From CAZLLE01 sp964560425 (GTDB taxonomy: Bacteria; Campylobacterota; Campylobacteria; Campylobacterales; QNZT01): a DNA stretch of 64,000 nt. This document shows, one piece after another, positions 7,479-16,986 of this stretch (the first letter of the stretch is position 1; each line of letters opens with the position of its first letter). The notes beneath the pieces are model-generated. The model was not told the origin of the DNA. It saw only the letters and a list, made by a program, of their open reading frames with translations, and did no database searches. The position numbers were made by a program, and so were the translations under genes. The DNA lies in NCBI GenBank assembly GCA_964560425.1, contig CAZLLE010000009.1:1-64000 (forward strand), written 5' to 3'.

Positions 7479-9531
7479 GAATTTCTACTTTAAGAGATTT
7501 AAATCTAGCTGTCTTAGTCAAAACATCACTCTCATCTCCAAAAATAAAATTGATTTTGCTTTTTGCATGATGAAACGATATATAGAGTGTCCCTTTTTTA
7601 ATCTTTTTGGAAATTTTAATTTTTAGAGGTGCAGTTTTGCCATACTGGGTAGATAGAATAACAGATTCTCTATTTTTAAAAAACTCTCTATCTTCAAAAC
7701 TCACCAACAAAACATCTTCACTATGTTTATCTATAAGTCTAGGACTCTCTTTTGTTTGAGCAGCATTATTATAGTGAGCAAGAACTCTTCCTGTAGTTAG
7801 ATAAAATCCATCTCTCTTTTTTTCAACCAACTCCTTTACCATACCTCGTATTTCATAGGCGTGATATTTGAGATGACCTTTACCATCTTTGGTTCTAAAA
7901 TCTTTAATGTGTAAAATAGGTGTATCTTTCTCTTTTACTGGCCATTGAAGACCTCTTAGACGATTTTTTTCCAACTTCTCATAACTTGCACCAGAAAATC
8001 TATTAGATACCTCTACTCTCACCTCTTCCCATACATCTTTACTTGATAAATAATTAAATTCATCATCATATCCAAGCTCTTTAGCTATAGAAGAGATAAC
8101 TTCCCAATCATCGGGCAAATCATTATAAATAAGAGGTTGAGAAAGATGTAGTCTTCTCTCTGCATTTACATAAACACCACTCTTTTCATATCCACTTTTG
8201 ACACCATAAATAATATCCGCATATTTAGTAATCTCATTATCAAAAAGCTCATTTACAACAATAAATTCTAAATTTCCAAGTGCTTTTTGAATCTTATTTT
8301 GATTTGTATGAATATGAGCAATATCTTCACCCATATTAAATAGAGATTTTATCTTCCCATCAAGCATAGCATCAATCATTTCGGGTGTTTTTAATCCCTC
8401 AACTTTTGGGTGTTGATAATCAGGATCATAATATGGCAAAGCCCCCATATCACAAGTACCTTGCACATTATTTTGCCCTCTCAAAGGTATCAATCCAGCC
8501 CCTTCTTTCCCAACATTACCACTAAGAATCGCAAGATTACATATAGAGGCTGTAGTATAACTCCCATCTAAATGTTCAGTCACACCCAAACCCCAAAATA
8601 TCATAGATTTTTTAGAAGCATACTCTCTTGCCACCTCTTTGATCTGATTAGTAAGGTATTCATACCCCTCTATTTGTTGAAAAAATTGAGGATTAGCATA
8701 AGGGTCATTTAGAATATCTCGCTTATATTCATCAAAATATATTGCACGATTATCAACAAAGTCCTTGTCATAAAGCTCCTCTGTAATAATCACATGTGCC
8801 AACATATTAACAATCATAAGATTTGATTCATAAGGGATAACACAATTATATTTTGCTTTTTTACTCATGATAATATCTCGAACATCAAATAGAGCCATAG
8901 AAGCACCATTCTTAATTCTAGAGATAATTTTATTTGCCACAATAGGGTGAGCTTCAGTAGTATTCGATCCAATAATAATCATAAAGTCTGTTTTATAAAT
9001 ATCACTAAAAGGGTTTGTAGCAGCCCCCTCACCAATAATAGAACGCATACCTTTTAGAGAAGGAGCATGACAAACTCTAGCACAATTATCAATATTAGGA
9101 GAGTGCATCACTTTTCTAGTAAATTTTTGCAAAAGATAAGAACTTTCACAATTTCCCCTAGCCCCACCAATAGCAGCAAAAGAGTCTTTACCATATTTTT
9201 CACGAAGCTGAACCATTTTCCATGCACTAATTTTATAAGCATACTCTAGTGAAGGATAGATAAACTCTTCATCCTCTTTATATGATGCAGGAGGCATATA
9301 ACCATTTTTTTCTAAAAAACTTTTTCTAACCTTAACCTGACCAAGACGATTAGAAGAGGAGGCAAAATGAAAACCATGTTTACCTTTTACACAAAGTTGC
9401 CCCTCACTAACAATCCCCTCCTCTTTCGCATCAATAGAGACAATCTTATTATCCTCCACCACAGCACTAATATCACATCCTACCCCACAATAAGCACAAA
9501 CCGAATCTATCTGCTTTATATCACTACCCAT
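7468..9531 (-). CDS. Cytoplasmic molybdopterin formate dehydrogenase, alpha subunit (Cys type)
   Basis: Molybdopterin oxidoreductase with one N-terminal [4Fe-4S] motif C-x2-C-x3-C (VCAYCGVGCD) plus the later LCVKGKHG Cys. The Mo-site segment CARVCHAPSLKG has Cys in the place of FdhF selenocysteine, followed by the catalytic His, which favours formate dehydrogenase over nitrate reductase. There is no Tat signal, so it is probably cytoplasmic. I prefer the ATG at 9531 over a TTG at 9555 because GGGG lies at Shine-Dalgarno distance before it. No beta/gamma subunits flank it. The moeA and moaA genes for the cofactor lie 9-13 kb away. Confidence 0.8.
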   Translation of the reverse strand: MGSDIKQIDSVCAYCGVGCDISAVVEDNKIVSIDAKEEGIVSEGQLCVKGKHGFHFASSSNRLGQVKVRKSFLEKNGYMPPASYKEDEEFIYPSLEYAYKISAWKMVQLREKYGKDSFAAIGGARGNCESSYLLQKFTRKVMHSPNIDNCARVCHAPSLKGMRSIIGEGAATNPFSDIYKTDFMIIIGSNTTEAHPIVANKIISRIKNGASMALFDVRDIIMSKKAKYNCVIPYESNLMIVNMLAHVIITEELYDKDFVDNRAIYFDEYKRDILNDPYANPQFFQQIEGYEYLTNQIKEVAREYASKKSMIFWGLGVTEHLDGSYTTASICNLAILSGNVGKEGAGLIPLRGQNNVQGTCDMGALPYYDPDYQHPKVEGLKTPEMIDAMLDGKIKSLFNMGEDIAHIHTNQNKIQKALGNLEFIVVNELFDNEITKYADIIYGVKSGYEKSGVYVNAERRLHLSQPLIYNDLPDDWEVISSIAKELGYDDEFNYLSSKDVWEEVRVEVSNRFSGASYEKLEKNRLRGLQWPVKEKDTPILHIKDFRTKDGKGHLKYHAYEIRGMVKELVEKKRDGFYLTTGRVLAHYNNAAQTKESPRLIDKHSEDVLLVSFEDREFFKNRESVILSTQYGKTAPLKIKISKKIKKGTLYISFHHAKSKINFIFGDESDVLTKTARFKSLKVEILES

Positions 9532-9560
9532 AACATAATTCCCCAATACTTTCAAACATT

Positions 9561-9600
9561 ATCAAAGATTATATCATAGAAAATAGCCTATTTTCAAAGT
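9561..9600 (-). promoter_or_regulatory. Probable promoter and operator-like palindrome of the formate dehydrogenase gene
   Basis: Reading on the - strand, a consensus -10 TATAAT lies at 9568-9573. Directly upstream, where the -35 would be, is a perfect 7-bp inverted repeat GAAAATA-GGC-TATTTTC at 9579-9595. No good -35 is seen, as is usual in Campylobacterota. The palindrome may be a regulator site, or a hairpin ending the hom transcript. Confidence 0.4.
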
Positions 9601-9660
9601 GATATTAAGTAAACTATAGAAAATATCTTTAGTAATATATTTTTTTTAAATTTTTCTAAT

Positions 9661-10929
9661 CTACCCAACAATCCTAATCATAGAAACTTTATCTTTTACA
9701 GCAGAGAGAGACTCTATAATCTCTATAGCTTTTTTAATATTTTTCTCTTGACATACATGAGTAGAACAAAGAAGCGTTGCTTGGGAATTTTCATCTGTTG
9801 GGCGTTGTAAAAATGTATCTATTGAAATACCTTGTTCGCCTAATACTTTAGCAATATCAGCCAAAACACCTGGTTTATCTTCGACACACATTCTTAGATA
9901 ATATTCACTCTCTATATTATCAACAGAAGCTAATTTTAGATTTTCACTATCAAAAGGTTTTTTAAAGCCTAGCATTGGAGAGCTTTGACCTGCTCTTACT
10001 ATCTCTATAATATCAGAGATTACTGCACTAGCTGTTGCATCTCCTCCTGCTCCTGGTCCATAATATAGGGTTTCGCCTACTCTATCACCAATTACACTTA
10101 CACCATTCATGACTCCATCAATTTTGGCAATCATTTTACTATTTGGAATAAGTACAGGATGCACACGAAGTTCAATATTTGTATCTATTTTTTTGGCTAT
10201 TGCAAGAAGTTTGATATTGTATCCAAACTCTTTGGCAAAAGCGATATCATCTTGATTGATATTTTCGATACCCTCTATCAAAATCTCTTCAGGTTTTGAA
10301 TCTATTCCATAAGCAATAGAAGCCAAAATTAGAAGTTTGTGAGCCGCATCAAATCCACCTACATCAAATGTCGGATCAGCTTCTGCATAACCCAAATCTT
10401 GAGCCTCTTGTAAAATTAGATCATAATCTACACCTTCATTCATCATTTTGGTAAGCATGTAGTTACATGTGCCATTCATGATCCCTTGAATTTCAGTAAT
10501 TTGATTTGCACTAAGTCCAACTTTGAGAGCATTGATAATAGGAATACCCCCTGCCACACTAGCCTCATATCCAATAGGGATATCTTTGGCAATAGCTTGA
10601 AGATCATAACGATGATATGCAAGAAGTGCTTTATTTGCTGTTACAACGGCTTTACCTTTGGAGAGTGCCGATTTGACCACTTTGAAAGGCTCTTCTACTC
10701 CCCCCATAAGCTCAACAACAATATTAATAGAGTCATCATTTAAGATATCATCTACATTATCACTCAAAGGGATATCAACACCTCTATCTTTTGATAAGTT
10801 TTTTACTACACCTTTAGTAACAACTATCTCTTTACCAGCACGAGCAGTGATTAATTCACGATTTTCATGTAAAATTTTTGCAACACTTGAACCAACTGTA
10901 CCTACACCAATAATACCAACTTTAATCAT
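9661..10929 (-). CDS. hom: Homoserine dehydrogenase
   Basis: 422 residues, the usual length for the monofunctional enzyme. It reduces aspartate semialdehyde to homoserine for threonine and methionine synthesis. The NAD(P) Rossmann motif GIIGVGTVGSSVA starts at residue 5. TANKALLA carries the conserved Lys, the catalytic domain contains GIMNGTCNYMLTKM and DVGGFDAAHKL, and the C-terminal ACT domain starts near EYYLRMCVEDKPGVLADIA, suggesting feedback control by an amino acid. The start overlaps the upstream aminotransferase stop by 4 bp. Confidence 0.97.
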   Translation of the reverse strand: MIKVGIIGVGTVGSSVAKILHENRELITARAGKEIVVTKGVVKNLSKDRGVDIPLSDNVDDILNDDSINIVVELMGGVEEPFKVVKSALSKGKAVVTANKALLAYHRYDLQAIAKDIPIGYEASVAGGIPIINALKVGLSANQITEIQGIMNGTCNYMLTKMMNEGVDYDLILQEAQDLGYAEADPTFDVGGFDAAHKLLILASIAYGIDSKPEEILIEGIENINQDDIAFAKEFGYNIKLLAIAKKIDTNIELRVHPVLIPNSKMIAKIDGVMNGVSVIGDRVGETLYYGPGAGGDATASAVISDIIEIVRAGQSSPMLGFKKPFDSENLKLASVDNIESEYYLRMCVEDKPGVLADIAKVLGEQGISIDTFLQRPTDENSQATLLCSTHVCQEKNIKKAIEIIESLSAVKDKVSMIRIVG

Positions 10930-12155
10930 GAAGTATGCTCACTTTTCTCTTTTAAATCAATAAGATATTTTTTAATATTTCTTGCGGCTTGTCGTATTCT
11001 TTTTTCATTTTCAATCAAAGCAATTCTCACATATTGATCACCCTCTTCTCCAAAACCAATACCAGGACTAACAGCTACTTTTGCTTCAGTTAGAAGTTGT
11101 TTAGAAAATTCCATACTTCCTAAATGTTCAGCTTCAGGAGGCAATTTTGCCCATACAAACATAGATGATTTTGGTTTTTCAAAGTGCCATCCTGCATTTG
11201 CAAAGCTTTCACATAAAACATCTCGTCTTTTTCTATATTTTTCAATAATATCTACTTGACAATCCTGAGGACCATCAAGGGCTATTGTTGCTGCAACTTG
11301 AATTGGTGTGAACATTCCATAATCAAACCATGATTTAATTTTTTGTAATGCACCAATCAATTTTGGATTTCCTACAAAAAAGCCAACTCTCCAACCAGCC
11401 ATATTATAACTTTTAGAGAGAGTATAACTCTCTACAGCTACATCTTTTGCACCCTCTACCTCAAAAATAGATGGTGTTTTATATCCATCAAAAGTTATAT
11501 CAGCATAAGCAATATCACTAATAATATAAAATCTCTCTTTTTTAGCAACAGCTACAAGCTTCTCATAAAAACCTTTTTCAACTGTAACAGTTGTTGGATT
11601 ATGAGGAAAGTTTACAACTACAAACTTTGGTCTTGGAAGTGATTCATTAAAAGCTTTATATAGTTTTTTAAAAAAATAGTCTTCATCTAATTCATAAGCA
11701 TCATTAAATCTAAGTGGCATTTTTACAACATTTGCCCCAGCAATCACAAATGCATGGGTATGAATAGGATATGCAGGTTCAGGAACAATAGCAACATCAC
11801 CTTGATTTGTAATAGCTTGAACTAGATGAACATAACCCTCTTTACTTCCCATCGTAGCTACAGCTTCAGTATCAGGATCAAGATCAACATCATATTTTCT
11901 TTTATACCAATTACAGATGGCAAGACGAAGTTTATATATACCTTTACTTGCAGAATATCCATAATTTTTAGGTTTTTGAGCCGCTTCTACTAATTTATCA
12001 ACAATATGATCAGGTGTTGGACCATCGGGGTTACCCATACTAAAATCTATAATATCTTCACCAGCTCTTCTAGCCTTGAGTTTTATTTCATTAATTTCAG
12101 CAAATACATAATTTGGGAGCCTATTAATAGTGTTAAATTGTATTTCATCAAACAT
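10926..12155 (-). CDS. PLP-dependent class I/II aminotransferase (AlaC/DapL-like)
   Basis: 409 residues, fold type I aminotransferase. Visible landmarks are the N-terminal DFSMGNPDGPTP, the substrate/PLP region PEPAYPIHTHAF, VNFPHNPTT, the DIAYADI Asp, the PLP-lysine segment YTLSKSYNMAGWRVGF and the C-terminal YVRIALIENE. The close relatives I recall are alanine-forming AlaC or LL-diaminopimelate aminotransferases; sequence alone does not settle the substrate. The 4-bp overlap with hom suggests an aspartate-family or alanine role. Confidence 0.9.
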   Translation of the reverse strand: MFDEIQFNTINRLPNYVFAEINEIKLKARRAGEDIIDFSMGNPDGPTPDHIVDKLVEAAQKPKNYGYSASKGIYKLRLAICNWYKRKYDVDLDPDTEAVATMGSKEGYVHLVQAITNQGDVAIVPEPAYPIHTHAFVIAGANVVKMPLRFNDAYELDEDYFFKKLYKAFNESLPRPKFVVVNFPHNPTTVTVEKGFYEKLVAVAKKERFYIISDIAYADITFDGYKTPSIFEVEGAKDVAVESYTLSKSYNMAGWRVGFFVGNPKLIGALQKIKSWFDYGMFTPIQVAATIALDGPQDCQVDIIEKYRKRRDVLCESFANAGWHFEKPKSSMFVWAKLPPEAEHLGSMEFSKQLLTEAKVAVSPGIGFGEEGDQYVRIALIENEKRIRQAARNIKKYLIDLKEKSEHTS

Positions 12156-12167
12156 TTATATTTCTAC

Positions 12168-12983
12168 CTACCTTTTATGAGAAACATAGACATTTAACCC
12201 CCTCTTTAAATTTTCAAGGGTGTAAATATCGCTAATTTTTATATACTTTGAATCTCGTGGAATTTTTAGTTTTACATTATAGCTTTTTATCTCTTTTGTA
12301 TAGTTCTCAATAATTCTTAAATTTTTGTCATAAAAAACTATATAAGGAAACCATTGATTTCCAGCGGGACTCATGAGTCTTATTTTTTTTGCATTTTCAA
12401 CATCAAGCCAATATGCACTCAACGGTTTTTTTAATTTTATCTCTTTATCTAAAGTAATAGGCTCTACCAACATTGTAGCATTGCTCATATCTATAGAGTA
12501 ACGCCAACGACTACTAGAGTATCTTTTTACTTTGGATACTATAGCTCCCCTACTTTGTAAAGTTTTGACAAATAGAAGAGGATCTACAACAGAAGAGGTT
12601 TGAAGATCTACTTTCCATAAAAAACGATTAGCACTTCTAACTATTTTTTCAGTAATAACTTTGCCATAACCAATATTTCCCAATACCTCTTTGATTAAAG
12701 TCATGAATAGTAGAGGAGTATCTTGAGTAGTTGAGAAAGTTAATTCAACATTTTTACTATTTTTCAAAACTAAAAGATGGCTATTTTTTAGTTTTGTTAA
12801 TATTTTTAAAATATCTACTTGATTACCTGTTTTATAGTCATTATGCTCTTTAAATATAACTTTAAGATAACCCTTTTTTGAAGCATAAGCACTTTTGCCC
12901 ATTATATCTTTTAACTCTACCTCTAAAGGTGTAGCCATAAGAAGTATAGAGGAGAGAGACAATAGAAGCAAAATTTTTACCAT
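12168..12983 (-). CDS. Conserved hypothetical periplasmic protein
   Basis: 271 residues with a signal peptide (first ~18 residues, ending SILLMATP) and no other TM helix. The mature part is basic and beta-strand rich. No enzyme motif is recognised. Its stop lies 12 bp before the aminotransferase start and its start overlaps the upstream gene by 1 bp, so it belongs to the rlmB-hom transcript. C. jejuni has, from memory, a periplasmic protein at the same place in the same run. Confidence 0.75.
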   Translation of the reverse strand: MVKILLLLSLSSILLMATPLEVELKDIMGKSAYASKKGYLKVIFKEHNDYKTGNQVDILKILTKLKNSHLLVLKNSKNVELTFSTTQDTPLLFMTLIKEVLGNIGYGKVITEKIVRSANRFLWKVDLQTSSVVDPLLFVKTLQSRGAIVSKVKRYSSSRWRYSIDMSNATMLVEPITLDKEIKLKKPLSAYWLDVENAKKIRLMSPAGNQWFPYIVFYDKNLRIIENYTKEIKSYNVKLKIPRDSKYIKISDIYTLENLKRGLNVYVSHKR

Positions 12984-13942
12984 TATTCACCTTTTTTATA
13001 ACGATTATACTCAATTTTATTAATCTCTTGCAACTTTCCATCTTGAAGAATAAATCTTATCCTATTTTTAGATTTTACTTTTATTCGACTATCATTATCA
13101 AATAATTTAAAATTACTATGACCAGTCAAGATAAGTTGATCTCGTTTCATATCAAGTTTAAGCTCATCTTTTACTAATAAATTCTTCCTCTTTTTAGTAT
13201 CAAGATAAAATATACCAACCCAAATTTTTTGATTTGGTCTAAGATATATTTGTGAATCACTCAAACTATCACTATTTGAATCTGCTCCTATAATAGCATC
13301 TACATCTACAATATTTTCACTGTTGGTATCATTTGTATCACTTTGATTACTATCTGCAACTCCAGCCAAAGGAAATAGCTGTTCTACTGCCTGATCTAAA
13401 TCTGAATCTATCTCTTTAGCTACTTCTACACTAAAATTCTTATCTGAAGTATCTAATACTACACCTGAAAGATTATTCTCATCTGTTAAATTACTTTCAG
13501 CCAAAATCAATAAATTCTCTTCAGCCTTTTGAGAAATAGTACTATTCTTAACTACATTTAAATCAGATTGATATACAAAATCTTCAGAAGAGGAGGAGGA
13601 AAACATATATAGTGCAAAACCTAACCCCAATAAAAGAAGAGCATATGGTAGATATTTTTTGATATTAGAATCAGACTCATCCTCATAATATTCATCAATT
13701 ATAAGATATTGCTCTTTTGGCTTATGAACACGAATATAATCCAAATATTCTGATCTTAACTCTGATAGATCAATAGGATACTCCCGCTCTAATATCTGAA
13801 TAAAACCTATAGCTTTGGTTTGATGTAGATTCTCAAAATCTTTATCAAGCAAATATGTTAAGTTCTCTTGATTAATAAATGTTTTATTAGAAACCTTATC
13901 TAAACCCTCTTGTTTTAAAAATTCTATACCACTAATATCCAT
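12983..13942 (-). CDS. Single-pass membrane protein, RodZ-like layout
   Basis: 319 residues: an N-terminal cytoplasmic helical domain (1-100), one TM helix near 103-120, an acidic Ser/Asp/Asn-rich periplasmic linker (about 125-230), and a C-terminal beta domain starting at YLRPNQKIWVGIFY. This order (cytoplasmic helices, one TM, low-complexity linker, beta domain) resembles RodZ, but I see no clear helix-turn-helix, so the link is layout only. It lies 1 bp from rlmB. A cell-envelope or shape role is speculation. Confidence 0.6.
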   Translation of the reverse strand: MDISGIEFLKQEGLDKVSNKTFINQENLTYLLDKDFENLHQTKAIGFIQILEREYPIDLSELRSEYLDYIRVHKPKEQYLIIDEYYEDESDSNIKKYLPYALLLLGLGFALYMFSSSSSEDFVYQSDLNVVKNSTISQKAEENLLILAESNLTDENNLSGVVLDTSDKNFSVEVAKEIDSDLDQAVEQLFPLAGVADSNQSDTNDTNSENIVDVDAIIGADSNSDSLSDSQIYLRPNQKIWVGIFYLDTKKRKNLLVKDELKLDMKRDQLILTGHSNFKLFDNDSRIKVKSKNRIRFILQDGKLQEINKIEYNRYKKGE

Positions 13943-13943
13943 A

Positions 13944-14621
13944 CTATCTCATCCTATCACACAATATCGCAAATGCTACACTTACATTCAACGAATCAAA
14001 ATCTCTTGCCATTTTAATTGAAATTTTTTTGTCACTCTTATTTAAAATCTTTTTTGACAAACCCTCACCTTCACTACCAAGCAAAAGAACCTTTTTTTGA
14101 TTAAAAGAGACTTCTCTTACATCATCTCCACTCATATCGGCAGAATATATGAAAAATTTAATCTGTTTTAGTTCATTTAATAAAGTTAAAGTATCAGGAA
14201 AAAGAGTCAAAGGCATATCAAGCATAGCTCCACTACTTGTTCTTAAGATAGCAGCACTATTAATACTTTTGATACCACTAAGAATAACACCATCAACACC
14301 AAGAGCATAAGCAGTTCTTATCATCGCACCAATATTACCAACATCAGTTACACCAGATAGCACCAATAGAAATTGACTTCGTTTCATATCCTCTAAAGGA
14401 GTATATTCAAAATCATCAATCTCCAAAAAATAGCCTTGATGATTACCACCTCTTGCCAAAGCTTGTGCTTTTTTATTATCAAGTCTAATGATATCTTTGT
14501 TTAGTGAAGCAACTTTTGAAAAAAGCTTTTTATCAATCTCTTTTGAGAGATAGATTTTTTGAATTAATTGAGGGTGTTTTTTTAACACATGTAAAAAAAT
14601 TTGTTTGCCATATACGACCAT
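13944..14621 (-). CDS. rlmB: TrmH/RlmB-family 23S rRNA 2'-O-methyltransferase
   Basis: 225 residues with the three SpoU motifs: motif 1 VGNIGAMIRTAYALG, motif 2 LLLGSEGEGLS, and motif 3 KISIKMARDFDSLNVSVAFAI's core SLNVSVA. The knotted methyltransferase follows an L30e-like N-terminal RNA-binding part (VVYGKQIFLHVLKKHP). RlmB methylates G2251 of 23S rRNA; family assignment to RlmB rather than a sister enzyme is likely but not proven. It clusters with two other rRNA methyltransferase genes and rpmE. Confidence 0.88.
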   Translation of the reverse strand: MVVYGKQIFLHVLKKHPQLIQKIYLSKEIDKKLFSKVASLNKDIIRLDNKKAQALARGGNHQGYFLEIDDFEYTPLEDMKRSQFLLVLSGVTDVGNIGAMIRTAYALGVDGVILSGIKSINSAAILRTSSGAMLDMPLTLFPDTLTLLNELKQIKFFIYSADMSGDDVREVSFNQKKVLLLGSEGEGLSKKILNKSDKKISIKMARDFDSLNVSVAFAILCDRMR

Positions 14622-14693
14622 AAAATGCTAACCTACTTACTTTATTATAAAATATAGATATTCTACTGAATTTTTGCTAAATTTTTTTTACTA

Positions 14694-15506
14694 TTAGTGC
14701 GAAAGTAACTCTTTATAACACTCTTTTGGTGATTTTTTAGTAATTTTAGCAATTAATTTTGAAGCTTGTTTCTTAGGAATATCCAATTCTAGAATATCAT
14801 CAACAGTTACAATACCCAACTCCTGCTCTTTTCTATCAAGAACAACAACCCATTCACCCTTGATATTTTGTTCTTTAAACTGCTCTTGTATCTCAAAAGC
14901 TTTTGCTTTAAAAGATGAAGAGTAATATTTACTAATCTCTTTTATTAAGAATATCTCTCTATTGGGTTCAATTTCACAAATTTGATCAATAAGTTTCAAA
15001 ATTCTATGAGGAGACTCATAAAGAATCGTTACAAAACCACTATACATGGCTCTTTGAAGTGACTCTTTTCTATCTTTGCCTTTATGTGGTAAAAATCCAT
15101 AAAAGAGAAATTGCGTCTGACAAAAACCACTAGAAGCATAAGCAACAAGAAGGGCATTTGCACCAGGAATTACTTCATGTTTTATACCATGTTTTTGTGC
15201 GTAGGAGATTAATATACATCCAGGATCACTTACTGCGGGCATTCCTGCATCACTAAGATATATAACATCTTGATCAAACATATCAGGCGAAAGTTGTGTT
15301 AAAACATATTGTTCATTATGGGAGTGCATAGATATATACTGTTTTTCAACAGGTATAATAGAGTTTCTCTCTTTTAAGAGGGATATTAGTTTTTTTGCGA
15401 CTCTCGTATCTTCACAAAAAACGATTTGGGCAGATTCGAGGAGTTTTAGACTCCTCAAAGAGATATCTTCTAGGTTTCCAATCGGTGTTGGAACAAAATG
15501 AAGCAA
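14694..15506 (-). CDS. rsmI: 16S rRNA (cytidine-1402-2'-O)-methyltransferase RsmI
   Basis: 270 residues, tetrapyrrole-methylase fold. RsmI hallmarks are FVPTPIGNLEDISLR at the N-terminus, CEDTRVAKKLI, the SAM loop LSDAGMPAVSDPG, and YESPHRI. The start is TTG, 4 bp after the rpmE stop; no ATG precedes the conserved PTPIGNLED, so the TTG start is firm. Expressed with rpmE, which fits ribosome assembly. Confidence 0.95.
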   Translation of the reverse strand: MLHFVPTPIGNLEDISLRSLKLLESAQIVFCEDTRVAKKLISLLKERNSIIPVEKQYISMHSHNEQYVLTQLSPDMFDQDVIYLSDAGMPAVSDPGCILISYAQKHGIKHEVIPGANALLVAYASSGFCQTQFLFYGFLPHKGKDRKESLQRAMYSGFVTILYESPHRILKLIDQICEIEPNREIFLIKEISKYYSSSFKAKAFEIQEQFKEQNIKGEWVVVLDRKEQELGIVTVDDILELDIPKKQASKLIAKITKKSPKECYKELLSH

Positions 15507-15510
15507 ATCT

Positions 15511-15711
15511 CTATTTCATATTATATTTTTTCTTGAATTTCTCAACTCTACCAGCTGCATCAACAATTTTTTCACTACCTGTAAAAAATGGGTGACACTC
15601 ATTGCAAATATCAATTCTCATAGTCTCTGTATTTGATCTTGTCTCAAAAGCATTTCCACAAGCACAAGATACTTGACATGTAACATAATCTGGGTGAATA
15701 TTTTTTTTCAT
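15511..15711 (-). CDS. rpmE: 50S ribosomal protein L31, zinc-binding form
   Basis: 66 residues. It keeps the zinc ligands of the C+ form: Cys16-x-Cys18 and Cys36-x2-Cys39. The conserved HPFFTGSEKIVDAAGRVEKF C-terminal part is present. Zinc binding is family knowledge. It is followed within 4 bp by rsmI, and an intrinsic terminator lies between it and rsmE upstream, so it likely has its own promoter in the 15712-15767 gap. Confidence 0.98.
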   Translation of the reverse strand: MKKNIHPDYVTCQVSCACGNAFETRSNTETMRIDICNECHPFFTGSEKIVDAAGRVEKFKKKYNMK

Positions 15712-15767
15712 AAATATATTTCCTTCTAAAATTTTATTTTATTATTTGTAATCTTCTCTTCTTTGAT

Positions 15768-15802
15768 GAAAAACAGCAGACCCAAAATTTAAAGTCTACT
15801 GC
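15768..15802 (-). terminator. Rho-independent terminator downstream of rsmE
   Basis: On the - strand: 8-bp stem CAGTAGAC / GTCTGCTG (one T-G wobble), loop of 12, then TTTTTC. It separates the rsmE transcript from rpmE. Confidence 0.75.
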
Positions 15803-15844
15803 CATATAGGGGAGGGGAACCATAATTATAACAAAAAAATAATT

Positions 15845-16510
15845 TTAAATCAAGTGCTTAGCCGCAATTACTATAGCTGCTGTTTCACTTTTTAAAATTA
15901 AATCTGTTTTAAATGAAATCTTTTGCTTTGAAGCCAAAGATTCTCTCTCCCCTTCACTAAAACCACCCTCACAACCAACAAGTACCCTTTGGCACTCATT
16001 TGAGTAAGAGGTGATCCCACCAAAATCAAGTACACAGAAACTATTATACTTCTGTGTAACCTCATCAATAGAGTCTAATATCTCAAACTCCATCAAAGAT
16101 GTTCTACCTGATTGTTGTGAAGAGTTAATCACAATTTTTTGAAATCTTACAATATCTACCTTAAAGTTCTTTTGGCTTCGATCACAATATACAAAACTAA
16201 TTTTGCTTACACCAATTTGATTTAGATATGGTAAACTTTTTTCAATACTCTTTGGATCAATCAAACACCAAATAAGATGAAAATTTATAGCACTATTTTT
16301 GACTGATACTTCAGAAGAGATTAGTTCCAAAATAGCCTCTCTTTTACTCACCTCTACTATCTCATATTTATACAATATATTATCTCTGAGATTTCGTAAA
16401 AATAGAGTCTCACCTACCCCTTTTCTCCTTACACGAAAGAGATATTTATAGTTTTCATTAACAATTTTTAATCTACTATTAGAAGCCCCTTCATCATAAA
16501 GAAACTGCAT
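15845..16510 (-). CDS. rsmE: 16S rRNA (uracil-1498-N3)-methyltransferase RsmE
   Basis: 221 residues, close to the usual RsmE length. The SPOUT knot motifs are visible: the ERSQKNF-like segment (YCDRSQKNF), SSQQSGRTS, the SAM-binding VLVGCEGGFSEGE, and a C-terminal LILKSETAAIVIAAKHLI in place of the common ILRTETA. It methylates 16S rRNA. It overlaps the upstream membrane-protein gene by 17 bp and ends before a terminator. Confidence 0.95.
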   Translation of the reverse strand: MQFLYDEGASNSRLKIVNENYKYLFRVRRKGVGETLFLRNLRDNILYKYEIVEVSKREAILELISSEVSVKNSAINFHLIWCLIDPKSIEKSLPYLNQIGVSKISFVYCDRSQKNFKVDIVRFQKIVINSSQQSGRTSLMEFEILDSIDEVTQKYNSFCVLDFGGITSYSNECQRVLVGCEGGFSEGERESLASKQKISFKTDLILKSETAAIVIAAKHLI

Positions 16511-16907
16511 AAAAAAAGGCTCCTGTAGCTAACATTAAGAATATGTCCAAAAGATATTTTTTTTTCGCAAATGTACTAAATAGAGTAATTGAATCTTTAT
16601 CAAATCTATCTGTATTTTTAAAAAGTTTATAAACTTTGACACTTGTAACTATCATAATAAAGAAAATAAAGATCATCCAAATAAAGCTCCAATGAAAAGC
16701 AAATTTCTCAACAGCCATAACAACAAGCCCTGTAAATCCAATAACAGACAAAGACATCAAATACCATGAATAGGTTTTTTCATATTTTTGGGCATATTTG
16801 AGATTATCAAATTTTCCCACAACAAAATAGATATAAGAGGCAAGTAATAGTGCCAATATTATAAACCCTATGTGTAGTTGTATAGCCATAGTAATCATTT
16901 CTTCCAT
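16494..16907 (-). CDS. Conserved four-helix membrane protein
   Basis: 137 residues with about four TM helices (near 10-29, 47-66, 71-92, 118-135) and two His in membrane-proximal positions (LHIGF, FHWSF) that could hold heme; this is a guess. The gene starts the - strand rsmE transcript and faces the ATPase gene across a 79-bp promoter gap. From memory, C. jejuni also carries a small membrane protein next to rsmE. No named function. Confidence 0.65.
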   Translation of the reverse strand: MEEMITMAIQLHIGFIILALLLASYIYFVVGKFDNLKYAQKYEKTYSWYLMSLSVIGFTGLVVMAVEKFAFHWSFIWMIFIFFIMIVTSVKVYKLFKNTDRFDKDSITLFSTFAKKKYLLDIFLMLATGAFFYAVSL

Positions 16908-16986
16908 AAAGAACCTTCTTTTTTAGATATAAAATGATACTTAAATCAAGTTAAAATAGGTATAATCGGAGGAAAAAAGAGTTACA

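Noticed and set aside
10486..10963. Two overlapping + strand ORFs inside hom
   Set aside because: hom is complete and conserved on the other strand; these are frame shadows.
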